Counted from the first letter of the stretch, positions 1 through 8,873 are shown. The stretch is 64,000 nucleotides of DNA from Catellatospora paridis (GCF_009720365.1 NZ_ML769318.1:210022-274021); one strand, 5' to 3'. Made by a program: numbers and translations. The notes: a model not told the origin generated them from the letters alone.

Positions 1-29
1 TCCCCGTCTCTCCCGTTCCTGCTTCCCGT

Positions 30-78
30 GGGGGGGGGGGGGGCGGGGGCCCCCCCCCCCCCCCCCCCCCCACCCCCC
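30..78. repeat. G-run / C-run homopolymer tract
   Basis: A run of 14 G, one C and 5 G is followed directly by 22 C, one A and 6 C. Read as one strand it can fold on itself into a near-pure G:C hairpin. It lies 32 bp beyond the stop of the leftmost minus-strand gene, where a terminator would be expected. Homopolymers this long are also common sites of sequencing or assembly error, so the exact length should not be trusted. No gene is seen in the first 110 bases. Confidence 0.75.
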
Positions 79-110
79 TTGGCGCAGGAAAGAGTGTTCC
101 AGCCTGTTGA

Positions 111-1403
111 TCAGCCGCCGATGACGACGCGCGTGACCCCGGTCCAGAATGCCGGATCGGTGACGCGACGCCCGTCCACCAGCACTTTCAGGCCGGGCAG
201 GTCTGCGGGCTTGAGTGCCCGGTACTCGGCGTGGTCGGTCTGGATGATCGCAGCCGTGACGGGCTCGCCCCGGTGCGGCGGGAGGCCGTGGGCGGCGAGC
301 TCCTCGACGGTGTACAGCGGGTCGCTGACGAGGGGGTTCGCGCCGCGCGCCCGCAACGCCGCGACGATCGGGAAGACACCGGAGAACGCGGTCTCCTTCA
401 CCGCGCCCCGGTAGGCCGCGCCGAGCACGAGCACGTTCGCGCCGGACAGGTCGCCGTACGCGTCCGCGAGCAGCTCGACCCCGTACTCCGGCATGGCGGC
501 GTTGGCCTCGCGGGCGGCGCGCACCACGGTCGCCTCGGGGTCGTTCCACAGGTAGATGCGCGGGTAGATCGGGATGCAGTGTCCGCCGACGGCGATGCCG
601 GGCGTGTGGATGTGGCTGTAGGGCTGGGTGTTGCAGGCCTCGATGACCTTGGTGACGTCCACGCCGACGGTGTCGGCGAACCGGGCGAACTGGTTGGCCA
701 GCCCGATGTTGACGTCGCGGTACGTGGTCTCGGCGAGCTTGGCCAGCTCGGACGCCTCGGCCGAACCGAGGTCCCACACGCCGTTCGGACGCGGCAGGTC
801 CTCGCGGGCGTCGAAGTCGAGCACGGCGTTGTAGAACTCCACGCCGCGCTCGGCCGATGCCGCATCGATGCCGCCGACCAGCTTCGGGTACCGGCGCAGA
901 TCTGCGAAGACCCGGCCGGTGAGCACGCGCTCGGGGCTGAAGACGAGGAAGAAGTCCGTGCCGGCGGCGAGCCCGGAGCCCTGCTCCAGCATCGGCGCCC
1001 AGCGCTTGCGGGTGGTGCCGACGGGCAGGGTCGTCTCGTAGCTCACCAGCGTGCCGGGGCGCAGCCCGGCGGCGATGGCGCGGGTGGCGTCGTCCATCCA
1101 GCCGAAGTCGGGCACGCCGTCGGCGTCCACGAACAGCGGCACGACGACGACGACGGCCTCGGACTCGGCGACCGCTGCGGTGGTGTCCGTGGTCGCCGTC
1201 AGCAGGCCGGCCGCGACGGCCTCCTTGAGCTTGACGTCGAGGTCGGTCTCGCCGGGGAAGGGCACCGCACCGTCGTTGACCATGCTGACGACCCGCTCGG
1301 AGACGTCGGCGCCGATGACCTCATGGCCCTTGGCGGCGAACTGCACCGCGAGCGGGAGGCCGATCTTGCCCAGGGCTACCACACAGATCTTCATCGCTGT
1401 CAT
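111..1403 (-). CDS. UDP-N-acetyl-sugar 6-dehydrogenase (WecC/WbpA type)
   Basis: Two-step NAD-dependent oxidation of C6 of a UDP-HexNAc to the uronic acid, in the cytoplasm, supplying precursors for surface polysaccharide. The 430-residue protein has the usual family length. It has a Rossmann nucleotide-binding start (VVALGKIGLPLA), the catalytic cysteine motif GGHCIP near the middle, and a C-terminal UDP-binding domain with VLVLGAAYRG. Whether the substrate is UDP-GlcNAc (WbpA) or UDP-ManNAc (WecC) cannot be decided from sequence alone. The 2-epimerase gene is divergent next door; the presence of WbpB/E/D-like genes in the locus favours the WbpA reading. A second ATG nine bases downstream (1394) has better spacing from the AGGAAG ribosome-binding site and is an equally good start. 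Confidence 0.9.
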   Translation of the reverse strand: MTAMKICVVALGKIGLPLAVQFAAKGHEVIGADVSERVVSMVNDGAVPFPGETDLDVKLKEAVAAGLLTATTDTTAAVAESEAVVVVVPLFVDADGVPDFGWMDDATRAIAAGLRPGTLVSYETTLPVGTTRKRWAPMLEQGSGLAAGTDFFLVFSPERVLTGRVFADLRRYPKLVGGIDAASAERGVEFYNAVLDFDAREDLPRPNGVWDLGSAEASELAKLAETTYRDVNIGLANQFARFADTVGVDVTKVIEACNTQPYSHIHTPGIAVGGHCIPIYPRIYLWNDPEATVVRAAREANAAMPEYGVELLADAYGDLSGANVLVLGAAYRGAVKETAFSGVFPIVAALRARGANPLVSDPLYTVEELAAHGLPPHRGEPVTAAIIQTDHAEYRALKPADLPGLKVLVDGRRVTDPAFWTGVTRVVIGG

Positions 1404-1725
1404 TCTTCCTCACGGTCACACGGCCGCAAACCGCGGATGAGCTGGTCCATCGTGCCAGGGGCCGTTGCTCGGCGGCAAACGGCCGGTATAGTCGCCGCCG
1501 ACCGCGCGCCGCCGACAGTCCTTGGATTCCGGTGGAGTCTACGGTATTGCCCTCGCCGGGCGGACGGTCCGCGGGCGTGCGGCATCGGTGCGGCCTGGGC
1601 TCCTGGGCTGCGGCAGGGGTCGCCTTTGTCGATCTTTGGCGAAGCCGGGCGGGCCACGTATCGTACGTGTCGACCCGAACGCAACCATCCCCCGGGCGCA
1701 CATCGAACTTCAGGAGAGTCCCGAC
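1404..1725. other. Divergent intergenic region, 322 bp
   Basis: This separates the divergent dehydrogenase and epimerase genes. It holds a plausible plus-strand promoter (listed separately) and the ribosome-binding site AGGAGAG at 1712-1718. The 11-mer GGAGTCTACGG near 1534 recurs near 4298, upstream of the next minus-strand glycosyltransferase; its complement contains TAGACT, a possible -10 for leftward transcription. No convincing small gene was found. Confidence 0.6.
1636..1664 (+). promoter_or_regulatory. Candidate promoter for the 2-epimerase gene
   Basis: TTGGCG and TATCGT are separated by exactly 17 bp, matching the housekeeping sigma factor pattern. The predicted transcript would start near 1671, giving a leader of about 55 nt before the ATG at 1726. 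This rests on motif matching only. Confidence 0.45.
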
Positions 1726-2829
1726 ATGAAGGTGGTCAGTATCGTCGGGGCGCGTCCTCAGCTGGTGAAACTCGCTCCGATCGCCGCCGCCTTCGCGAAC
1801 ACGGACCACAAGCATGTGATCGTGCACACCGGCCAGCACTACGACGTGAATCTGTCCGACGTCTTCTTCTCCGGCCTGGGCATCCCGGCCCCCGACGTGC
1901 ACCTGGGCGTCGGCTCCGGCAGCCACGGCGTGCAGACCGGCAACACGCTCGCCGCCCTCGACCCGGTGCTCGCCTCCGAGAGCCCCGACTGGGTGCTCGT
2001 CTACGGCGACACCAACTCGACCCTGGCCGGCGCGCTGAGCGCGGTCAAGCAGCACCTGCCCGTGGCGCACCTGGAGGCGGGCCTGCGCTCGTTCAACCGC
2101 CGGATGCCCGAGGAGCACAACCGGGTCCTCACCGACCACGCGGCAGACCTGCTGCTGGCGCCGACCGAGGAGGCGATGCGCCACCTCGCCACGGAGGGTC
2201 TGGCCGCCAAGTCCGTGCTGGCCGGTGACGTGATGGTCGATGTCTGCCTGCGCATGCGCGACGCGGTGCGGGCAGGCGGGCACCCCCGCCCGCAGCTGCC
2301 GCCGGGCATCGACCCCGACCAGCCGTACCTGCTGGCCACGCTGCACCGGGCCGAGAACACCGACGACCCGCGGCTGCTGGCCGAGCTGATCGCTTCGCTG
2401 GCCGCGCTGCCCCTGCCGGTGGCGCTGCTCGCCCACCCGCGGCTGGTGGCCAAGGCCGGAGAGCAGGGCCTCAAGCTCGCCCAGGGGTCCGTGCACGTGG
2501 GCACCCCGCTCGGCTACGCGGCCATGGTCGCGGCCGTGCTCGGCTCGGCCGGCGTGGTCACCGACTCGGGCGGCCTGCAGAAGGAGGCCTACCTGCTCGA
2601 CCGCCCGTGCACCACGTTGCGGACCGAGACGGAGTGGATCGAGACCCTCGAAGGCGACTGGAACCGCCTCGTGCCGCGACCGGCGGCGCTGGGGGCGCAG
2701 GAGTGGATCGACATCGCCACCCGCCCCGCCCCTGCCGCGCCGCGCGGGCTGCCCTACGGCGACGGCCGCGCGGCCGAGCGGGTGGTCGAGTTCCTCGCCG
2801 GCGGGTTGTCGGACAGCAGCCGGGTGTAG
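1726..2829 (+). CDS. wecB: UDP-N-acetylglucosamine 2-epimerase, non-hydrolysing
   Basis: Interconverts UDP-GlcNAc-type and UDP-ManNAc-type sugars by elimination and re-addition of UDP, in the cytoplasm. The start ATG follows AGGAGAG by seven bases, and 367 residues is the normal length. Family motifs are clear: an N-terminal VGARPQLVKLAP, HTGQHYD, the substrate-site stretch EAGLRSFNRRMPEEHNR, HRAENTDDP and the UDP-binding VVTDSGGLQKEAYLL. With the other Wbp-like genes here it could be the WbpI/WlbD epimerase acting on UDP-2,3-diacetamido-glucuronate rather than plain UDP-GlcNAc; sequence alone does not separate these. Its last 76 bp overlap the 3' end of the convergent glycosyltransferase gene. 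Confidence 0.93.
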   Translation: MKVVSIVGARPQLVKLAPIAAAFANTDHKHVIVHTGQHYDVNLSDVFFSGLGIPAPDVHLGVGSGSHGVQTGNTLAALDPVLASESPDWVLVYGDTNSTLAGALSAVKQHLPVAHLEAGLRSFNRRMPEEHNRVLTDHAADLLLAPTEEAMRHLATEGLAAKSVLAGDVMVDVCLRMRDAVRAGGHPRPQLPPGIDPDQPYLLATLHRAENTDDPRLLAELIASLAALPLPVALLAHPRLVAKAGEQGLKLAQGSVHVGTPLGYAAMVAAVLGSAGVVTDSGGLQKEAYLLDRPCTTLRTETEWIETLEGDWNRLVPRPAALGAQEWIDIATRPAPAAPRGLPYGDGRAAERVVEFLAGGLSDSSRV

Positions 2830-4259
2830 ATCCCGTCGAGGATGCGCGCCTGCGCCTCCCACGACCAGTTCTCCAGCAGGCCGGGCTTGTCGTAGGCGGC
2901 CCGGTAGCGCTCGGGATCGGCCAGCACCGCGCTGACCGCGCGGACGTAGTCGGCCAGGTCCTCCGCGCGGAAGACCTCGCCCTGTCCCGTCGCGCGGGTG
3001 GTCTGCGCCATCATCTGCACGTCGCTGACCACCAGCGGCAGCCGGGCGTGCGAGTACTCGAAGAACTTCGTGATCAGCGCGATCTCGTGGTTCGGGTAGT
3101 GGTGGATGGGGATCACGCCGACGTCGGCGGGGGAGAGGAACCGGACCACCTGCTGGTGTTCCACGTACGGCAGGACGTGCACGCGCTCGGCGACGCCCAG
3201 CTCCGCGGCGCGGGCTTTGAGCCCCTGCATGTAGCGCGACTCGGGCCGGGGCACGATGAAGACGGTGTGCGACCCGGCCAGCTGCGGGAGGGCCTCCACC
3301 ATGATGCCCAGGCCGCGCTGCGCGGCGGCGGCACCGCTGTAGACGGCGACGGGCGCTGCCGCGTCGATGCCGCACAGCTCCCGCAGCGGCTTCGGCGCTG
3401 CCCCGGCGGGGTCGGCGTGGTCCAGCTCGGGCGCGTTGAGCACCACTTCGGGCAGAAGCGGCAGCTTGTGCTCATGCTTGAGCAGCTCGGCCAGGCCCTC
3501 GGACACCGTCACCACGGCGTCGGCGTGCGAGGCGTACATCCGTTCGTGCGCGAGCTGCGCGGGATGCCAGCGCGGGTTGTCCGTCCACGGGTTGATGCCG
3601 GGCAGGAACTCGTGCGCGTCCCAGACGAGCTTCACCGGCCGGCCGGCGGCGCGGGCGCGCGCGGCGGCGCGGGCACCCACCCCGAGCATCCGGAAGTCGT
3701 TGGCGTGGATCAGATCGGGCCGCAGAGAGTCGATCACCGGGCCGTAGACGTGCTCGAACTGCGACAGCTCCGGGTCGAGCCGCCGCCAGGAGCGATTGCC
3801 CAGCACACCCGACAGCACGACCACGTTCAGCCGGTCCCAGCCGCGCTTGGCGCTGCGAGCGGAGCGCAGCACGGCGGCTCGGGCGCCGCCCGCGGGCGCC
3901 GCCGAGGCAGCCTGAGCAGCGGACGGGGCGGCGGCCGAGGTGGCAGCCGCCCCGGTCGACGGCGTCGAGGTCGCGGCGCTGCTCTTCGAGGGGGACAGCC
4001 GCTCCTTGAGCCAGCCACGGGCACGCTTGGAACGCTCGTGGAGCTCCGGCATCACCAGCAGGCGTACCTGAGCGCCGCCCTCGGCCCAGGTGGCGGGCGT
4101 CTCAGCCGCGGCCCGGCCCAGGAGGACGACGTCCCAGCCGGCCTCGGCCGCGGAGCGGGCCGACTTCTGGACGCGGGAATCACCCTTGACGCCGTTGTCG
4201 ACCAGCATCACCACCCGGCCGCGAGCTGCGCCGACCGCTGCGACGTCGTCCATCCGCAT
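2754..4259 (-). CDS. GT4-like glycosyltransferase (GT-B fold)
   Basis: Predicted retaining glycosyltransferase using a nucleotide sugar, probably in assembly of the surface polymer. The 501-residue protein has an N-terminal acceptor domain starting VVMLVDNGVKGDSRVQKSA, the stretch PDLIHANDFRML, and a C-terminal donor domain with VYSGAAAAQRGL and a region before the end (FFEYSHARLPLVVSDV) where the family carries its nucleotide-contacting residues. Residues about 90-140 form an Ala/Ser/Pro-rich low-complexity insert. It is clearly paralogous to the first half of the gene at 8925-11423. It overlaps the 3' end of wecB by 76 bp, convergently. Sugar and acceptor are unknown. Confidence 0.82.
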   Translation of the reverse strand: MRMDDVAAVGAARGRVVMLVDNGVKGDSRVQKSARSAAEAGWDVVLLGRAAAETPATWAEGGAQVRLLVMPELHERSKRARGWLKERLSPSKSSAATSTPSTGAAATSAAAPSAAQAASAAPAGGARAAVLRSARSAKRGWDRLNVVVLSGVLGNRSWRRLDPELSQFEHVYGPVIDSLRPDLIHANDFRMLGVGARAAARARAAGRPVKLVWDAHEFLPGINPWTDNPRWHPAQLAHERMYASHADAVVTVSEGLAELLKHEHKLPLLPEVVLNAPELDHADPAGAAPKPLRELCGIDAAAPVAVYSGAAAAQRGLGIMVEALPQLAGSHTVFIVPRPESRYMQGLKARAAELGVAERVHVLPYVEHQQVVRFLSPADVGVIPIHHYPNHEIALITKFFEYSHARLPLVVSDVQMMAQTTRATGQGEVFRAEDLADYVRAVSAVLADPERYRAAYDKPGLLENWSWEAQARILDGIYTRLLSDNPPARNSTTRSAARPSP

Positions 4260-4367
4260 GATCGCCCACGTCCATGTTCATCGACGGCAAGATGCCGAGG
4301 AGTCTACGGCACCGCGCCGGTGCGCCAGATCTTGGTGCTCGGCGCGCCCTGTGCTGTCGACGCCCCG

Positions 4368-5540
4368 TCAGGCTGCCACTTCGGCCAGCTGCCGGTCGCC
4401 GCTGCCGGCCGCGGCCGCGGGTCCGGCGTCCGGTTCGGGCGTTCGGCTCCGGCCCATCCGGTGCACCGCGAGGCCGACCATGAACAGGCAGGCGGGCACG
4501 ATCGGATACAGGTAGCGCTGCGCCGTCATGGTGCCGTTCAGCAGGTCGAAGGCGAAGCTGCTGAGAAGCCCGCCGAAGTACACGCCGGCAGCCTCGGACC
4601 GCCACAGGAGGAAGCCGGCGGCGAGGGCGGCGGCCCACAGCAGGAGCCCGGAGACGTTGACGCGATACGACCAGATCTCGGCGACCAGCGTCTCCCAGGC
4701 GAGGTTGGGCAGGTTGAGCACCGCACCCCGGGGGTTGCCGGAGTAGCCGGTGTTGACGACGAACTGGCGCAGCGCGTCGAACGGCGCGATCACCATCATC
4801 GTGACCTGGGCAGCCAGCCCGGTGAGGAGCGCGGTCAGGGCGGGCGCGAACCACTCGGTGCGGATCCGGCGGTGCCGGATCGCCGACCAGAGCCAGCCCC
4901 CGAGCACCATCGCGACCGGCACCACCGTCATCTGCCGGGTGAAGGTGAGCAGGACGATGACGGCCGTGATGCCCACCAGGTTCGCCCGGGCCACCGGCCC
5001 GCGGAAGGGAAGCTGGTACATCAGGACCGCGATGAACAGGACGCAGAGCGTCTCGGTGTAGATACCGGTCGAGTAGAACCAGAACTGGTTGGTGGTCATC
5101 AAAAGCACCACCAGCGCGGTGGCCAGAGTCGGCGAGAAGAACCGGGCGAAGAAGCGCAGCAGAAGCACGATCGTGATCACGCCGCAGATCGCGGGGACGA
5201 CGTACATCCCGCTCGGCCCCATGAGCCAGACGAACGGCGTGGACAGCCACACGTACACCACGCGTGGCTTGATGAGGTCGTAGAAGGCCGGGTTGCTGTA
5301 ACCGCGGTCGAGCCGCCAGATGTCCGGATCGTTGAAGTACGCGCCGGTCAGGTCGATGGCGTCGGCGTACGGGTGGCCGGCGCTCATCATCGTCATCGAC
5401 GTGTAGTAGAGCGAGTCGCCGAACCACATCTTCAGGTTCTCGTGCGTGAACCAGTAGGCCAGCAGATACATCACGAGCGCGACCGCCCAGAAGCGTCCCG
5501 GAACGCCGCCGGCCACGGCGGTGGCCCACCGTCTCATCAT
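4368..5540 (-). CDS. Polytopic membrane glycosyltransferase (GT-C/GT87-like)
   Basis: A 390-residue integral membrane protein with about eight to ten hydrophobic helices, beginning just after the N-terminal MMRRW. Overall pattern resembles GT-C enzymes that use polyprenyl-phosphate sugars outside the membrane; I see no motif strong enough to name a family. The start codon overlaps the stop of the upstream GtrA gene in an ATGA arrangement, implying translational coupling, and GGGAGA lies upstream. An ATG three bases further in is an alternative start. With the GtrA-like protein and the divergent GT2 enzyme it may form a three-component lipid-linked glycosylation module as the final transferase. 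That role is inferred from context. Confidence 0.7.
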   Translation of the reverse strand: MMRRWATAVAGGVPGRFWAVALVMYLLAYWFTHENLKMWFGDSLYYTSMTMMSAGHPYADAIDLTGAYFNDPDIWRLDRGYSNPAFYDLIKPRVVYVWLSTPFVWLMGPSGMYVVPAICGVITIVLLLRFFARFFSPTLATALVVLLMTTNQFWFYSTGIYTETLCVLFIAVLMYQLPFRGPVARANLVGITAVIVLLTFTRQMTVVPVAMVLGGWLWSAIRHRRIRTEWFAPALTALLTGLAAQVTMMVIAPFDALRQFVVNTGYSGNPRGAVLNLPNLAWETLVAEIWSYRVNVSGLLLWAAALAAGFLLWRSEAAGVYFGGLLSSFAFDLLNGTMTAQRYLYPIVPACLFMVGLAVHRMGRSRTPEPDAGPAAAAGSGDRQLAEVAA

Positions 5541-5950
5541 GAATGTCTCCCGACCAGCCGTCCGGCGAAGACCCAGTGCCGGTATGCGAAGTAGTTGCCC
5601 ACGGCGATGACTATCACGGCGACGGTCTTTGCCGCCAGGTAGTTCACGCCGAGGCCGGTGAGGCCCAGTACCAGCACAAGGGTCAGCAGGTAGTTGGCGA
5701 TGACGAGTAGTACATATCGGGCCAACTGCGAGGTGAACGGATTGCCTTGTCCGGCCGAAGGAAAGACCATGGTGCGGTTCAGGCCGAAATTGACGACGAA
5801 GGAACCGCAGAACGCGACGGTGGCAGCCACCCCCAGGGGCACCTCCAGCACGCCGTGCAGCAGCCAGAGTCCACCAGCGTCGGTGACATAACTCAGGCCA
5901 CCGACGGTGAGATAGCGCACAGCGCTGTGGCGAAAGAAATGCCTGATCAC
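5537..5950 (-). CDS. GtrA-like flippase family protein
   Basis: A small, 137-residue, four-helix membrane protein. The N-terminal part (RYLTVGGLSYVTDAGGLWLLHG), a middle FVVNFGLNRTMVF and the C-terminal NYFAYRHWVFA match GtrA family proteins, thought to move polyprenyl-phosphate-linked sugars across the membrane. The GTG start was chosen because AGGAG lies six bases upstream. The gene overlaps the following membrane glycosyltransferase by four bases, and a GT2 enzyme is encoded divergently 171 bp away, which is the usual GtrA-GtrB-GtrC association. Confidence 0.85.
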   Translation of the reverse strand: MIRHFFRHSAVRYLTVGGLSYVTDAGGLWLLHGVLEVPLGVAATVAFCGSFVVNFGLNRTMVFPSAGQGNPFTSQLARYVLLVIANYLLTLVLVLGLTGLGVNYLAAKTVAVIVIAVGNYFAYRHWVFAGRLVGRHS

Positions 5951-6121
5951 TGCGTACTCCTGCGGCAGGCGCCTGGTCGAAACGCCGGTTTCGCCGGCTG
6001 CTGGGGGTGGGGCGCAGTGTTCCCGGAAACGGTGGGTACCCAGGCCGCGCGGGCCACTGTAGCATGGCGGCCGGTCGGGGCTACTCGGCGAAAAATCGTT
6101 GCCGTGGCTGAGGAGTTGGCT

Positions 6122-7102
6122 GTGTACAAGGAACTCGTCGTCGCCGTTGTGGTGCCCGCACACAACGAAGAAGCCCTGATTGCGACGACTATCAGCACGA
6201 TGCCCGATTTCGTGGACCACATCATCGTGGTCGACGACTGCAGCACCGACGCGACGTCGCAGCGGGCACGTGAGGTCGGGGACCCGCGGGTGACACTGAT
6301 CCGCCACGAACGCAACACCGGCGTCGGCGGCTCGATCCTCGACGGGCACCGGATGGCGCTGGAGCTCAAGGCGGACGTCAGCGTGGTCATGGCGGGCGAC
6401 GCCCAGATGGATCCGGCGCACCTGCCCCGCCTGCTCGACCCGATCGCCGCGGACGACGTCGAATTCACCAAGGCGAACCGGTTCTACTCGCGCAACTCCT
6501 TCCAGGGAATGCCGAAGCTGCGGGTTTTCGGCAGCGTCATCCTGTCCTTCATGACGAAGGCGGCGTCCGGCTACTGGCATCTGTTCGATCCGCAGAACGG
6601 ATACACGGCCATCTCCCGCGACGCCCTGGAGCGCATCGACCTGGACTCGATCGCCCAGCGCTACGAGTTCGAGAACGACCTCCTGATCAACCTGAACATC
6701 GCCGACGTGCGCGCGAAGGATGTGCCGGTGCCCGCCCGCTACGGCACCGAGGTCTCCGGGATGAAGCTGCACAAGGTGATTCCGCGCATCTCCTGGCTGC
6801 TGTGGCGCGGCTTCTGGCGCCGCATGGTGATCAAGCACGTGCTGCGCTCGTTCTCCCCCATCGCCCTGCTGTTCCTCAGCGGGTCGGCGCTGCTGACCGT
6901 CGGCGGCCTCATCGGCGCATATCTCACCGCCGTCCGGTTCCTCGACGGAGTCACCCCGAGCGCCGGCACCGTGCTGCTCGCGGTCGCACCCTGCCTGGTC
7001 GGCATCCACCTCGTGGTGAACTCGCTGCTGCTGGACATCCAGGAAGCGCCCGACCACCCGAGCCGGACGGGATCCCAGGCCCGCAGCACACGCGGACACT
7101 GA
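6122..7102 (+). CDS. GT2 polyprenyl-phosphate glycosyltransferase, GtrB/DPM1-like
   Basis: Predicted to transfer a sugar from a nucleotide donor to polyprenyl phosphate on the inner membrane face. The N-terminal GT-A domain starts VVVPAHNEEALIA, followed by VVDDCSTDAT and the metal-site region MAGDAQMDP. Two hydrophobic helices lie at the C-terminus (residues about 240-305). The GTG start has AGGAG six bases upstream; this gives 326 residues. It is divergent from the GtrA gene and ends 24 bp before the convergent dimethylformamidase-like gene. The donor sugar is unknown. Confidence 0.85.
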   Translation: MYKELVVAVVVPAHNEEALIATTISTMPDFVDHIIVVDDCSTDATSQRAREVGDPRVTLIRHERNTGVGGSILDGHRMALELKADVSVVMAGDAQMDPAHLPRLLDPIAADDVEFTKANRFYSRNSFQGMPKLRVFGSVILSFMTKAASGYWHLFDPQNGYTAISRDALERIDLDSIAQRYEFENDLLINLNIADVRAKDVPVPARYGTEVSGMKLHKVIPRISWLLWRGFWRRMVIKHVLRSFSPIALLFLSGSALLTVGGLIGAYLTAVRFLDGVTPSAGTVLLAVAPCLVGIHLVVNSLLLDIQEAPDHPSRTGSQARSTRGH

Positions 7103-7126
7103 GCACCCGCCGCCCCGGCCGCGGCG

Positions 7127-8659
7127 TCAGACCCGGGTGGATCGCCGGTTCGCCACGACCCGGTTCAGCAGGTTCGCCGTGACGCGGCGGATCGTCGGAT
7201 CGCCCTGCTGCGTCAGGAATCGCGGCCAGTACAGCGACCCCGCCGCGAAGACCAGGGCGCCGTTCGCCGTCTCGATGAGACTGGTGTTCTGCACCTTCTT
7301 ATCGCCGCTGGTGGTCACGTACGGCGAGGACGACAGCAGCACCTGCTTCCCGTCTGCCAAGTCGGGATCCCACCCGTCGGCCTCGCCGCCCACCACATCG
7401 TCGATCTTGTCGCCGTCGCGCACCCCGGTCCCGGCCCAGAACCAGTGGTTCTGGGCCCGCACCACGAGCGGTGCCGGGTCGTCCAGAATCCCGTTGAACT
7501 GCACACCCAGCAGGCGCTGCTCCGGGTCGCCCGGGCCGGTGTCGTCGCGCCAGCGGCAGGTGCGGTCCACCCGCTCGCCCGGCTCGTCGCCTCGCGACTT
7601 GTAGCAGGTGAGCAACCGCCCCGCCTGTCCGTCCGCCGTCTCGGGCAGGCGCGAGTGCCAGTAGACGTTGTTGGCGGACAGGAAGACCAGGCTCGTGCCG
7701 GCGGCCAGCGCCGCCGTCGCGTGCTGGCGCATCTCCCGCGACCAGTACTCGTCGTGGCCGGGGAAGACCAGGCCCGCGTAGCGGGAGGGGTCGATCCGCC
7801 CGGCGTGCAGGTCCTGGGACGTGGCGAAGGTCAGGTCGTAACCGGCCTCCTCCGCCCACGCCGCGAAGGCCCAGTCCAGATCCACGTTCGCCGGCCGGCC
7901 CGCGTTGGCGTACGGCCGGTCGAAGGAGACCTGCACGGCACGCGCGTCGGGTTGGAGCTCCCGCTTGGCCGTCGCGGCGTTCAGCGCGTACCCGTAGTAG
8001 AGGCTCTTGCCCTGGCGTTCGTCCTTCGGCCAGAGGTTGTACGCCTGGTACGTGGTGGTCGGAACCACCACGCACAGCTCGGCCGGGCGCTCGTCGTCGC
8101 GCACCACGAAGGGCACGTAGCTGCGCCAGCCGTCCTCCGTGGTGAGCACGGCGAGGTAGTGGCCGGACATCCAGTTCTCGGGGATGGTCAGCCCCCAGGA
8201 AGCGGGCCAGTCGCACACGATCGTGCCGGATCCCGGCTGCGGTGCGGGCACCTGCTGCGGTACGCCGTCCAGCATGGGGCTGTTGGCCATCAGGCCCGCT
8301 TCCGCGGCGCCGTAGTAGCCCTTGCGATAGAGGCTCACCCGGTACCGGCCCGGATCGGCGACGGTGACGTGGAAGTTGATCCGCTGGCCGACGTTCACGC
8401 TCGCCGCCGAGGCGTACCCGGCGATGTTGAGCCGCTTGTCGGACGTCGCCGGGCGGATGCCGGGTTTGGTCATCTTCCAGCCGTCGTCGGCGACCGCCTT
8501 GAGCTTCTGCCCGGCGGGGGCCGGTGCAGGGACCGGCGCCGGGCCCGCGGCGACACGGCCGCCCTGGGCGCGGACGCGCCCGCCGAGGGCCCAGGCGGTG
8601 CCGCCCGCCAGGCCCGTGACCAGTGTCGCCAGCAGTGCGCGACGCCGGAACTTGGACAT
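7127..8659 (-). CDS. Secreted N,N-dimethylformamidase large-subunit-like protein
   Basis: A 510-residue protein with a signal peptide (KFRRRALLATLVTGLAGGTAWA; the arginine cluster may be a Tat signal). A linker rich in Ala/Pro follows, then a region resembling the C-terminal domain of the dimethylformamidase beta subunit (FDRPYAN, DLDWAFAAWAEEAGYDLTF, VFPGHDEYWS). The true substrate is unlikely to be dimethylformamide; such proteins are common, secreted and uncharacterised in actinobacteria. AGGAG lies eight bases before the ATG. Location inside the polysaccharide locus may be meaningful but is not evidence of function. Confidence 0.78.
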   Translation of the reverse strand: MSKFRRRALLATLVTGLAGGTAWALGGRVRAQGGRVAAGPAPVPAPAPAGQKLKAVADDGWKMTKPGIRPATSDKRLNIAGYASAASVNVGQRINFHVTVADPGRYRVSLYRKGYYGAAEAGLMANSPMLDGVPQQVPAPQPGSGTIVCDWPASWGLTIPENWMSGHYLAVLTTEDGWRSYVPFVVRDDERPAELCVVVPTTTYQAYNLWPKDERQGKSLYYGYALNAATAKRELQPDARAVQVSFDRPYANAGRPANVDLDWAFAAWAEEAGYDLTFATSQDLHAGRIDPSRYAGLVFPGHDEYWSREMRQHATAALAAGTSLVFLSANNVYWHSRLPETADGQAGRLLTCYKSRGDEPGERVDRTCRWRDDTGPGDPEQRLLGVQFNGILDDPAPLVVRAQNHWFWAGTGVRDGDKIDDVVGGEADGWDPDLADGKQVLLSSSPYVTTSGDKKVQNTSLIETANGALVFAAGSLYWPRFLTQQGDPTIRRVTANLLNRVVANRRSTRV

Positions 8660-8873
8660 GGGGGTTCTCCTGCCGTGGGGGCGACATGGTGAGCGGGGCT
8701 GGAGGCATGATAGCCGTGATCACGGCGGCCGTGGGGGCATCCTACGAGCGACTGTCAGCGCTCGGCAATAGGCCGTGACCAGGGAATTAAGCGACCGGAC
8801 GCCATCCGGGGCCGGTGCGCCGGGTGGGGCTGCCACCGGACTGCGGGGTCGTCGTGGCCCCGGCAGAACGGCC

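Noticed and set aside
28-414. Small plus-strand gene over the G/C tract
   Set aside because: Its N-terminus is the homopolymer tract itself and the rest is antisense to the dehydrogenase gene.
231-2228. Long plus-strand reading frame of 665 codons
   Set aside because: It lies antisense to the dehydrogenase and out of frame with wecB; composition is Arg/Gly/Val/His-rich without any motif, a usual shadow in very GC-rich DNA.
2607-5594. 995-codon plus-strand reading frame
   Set aside because: Antisense shadow of the GT4 and membrane glycosyltransferase genes; no recognisable domain or ribosome-binding site.
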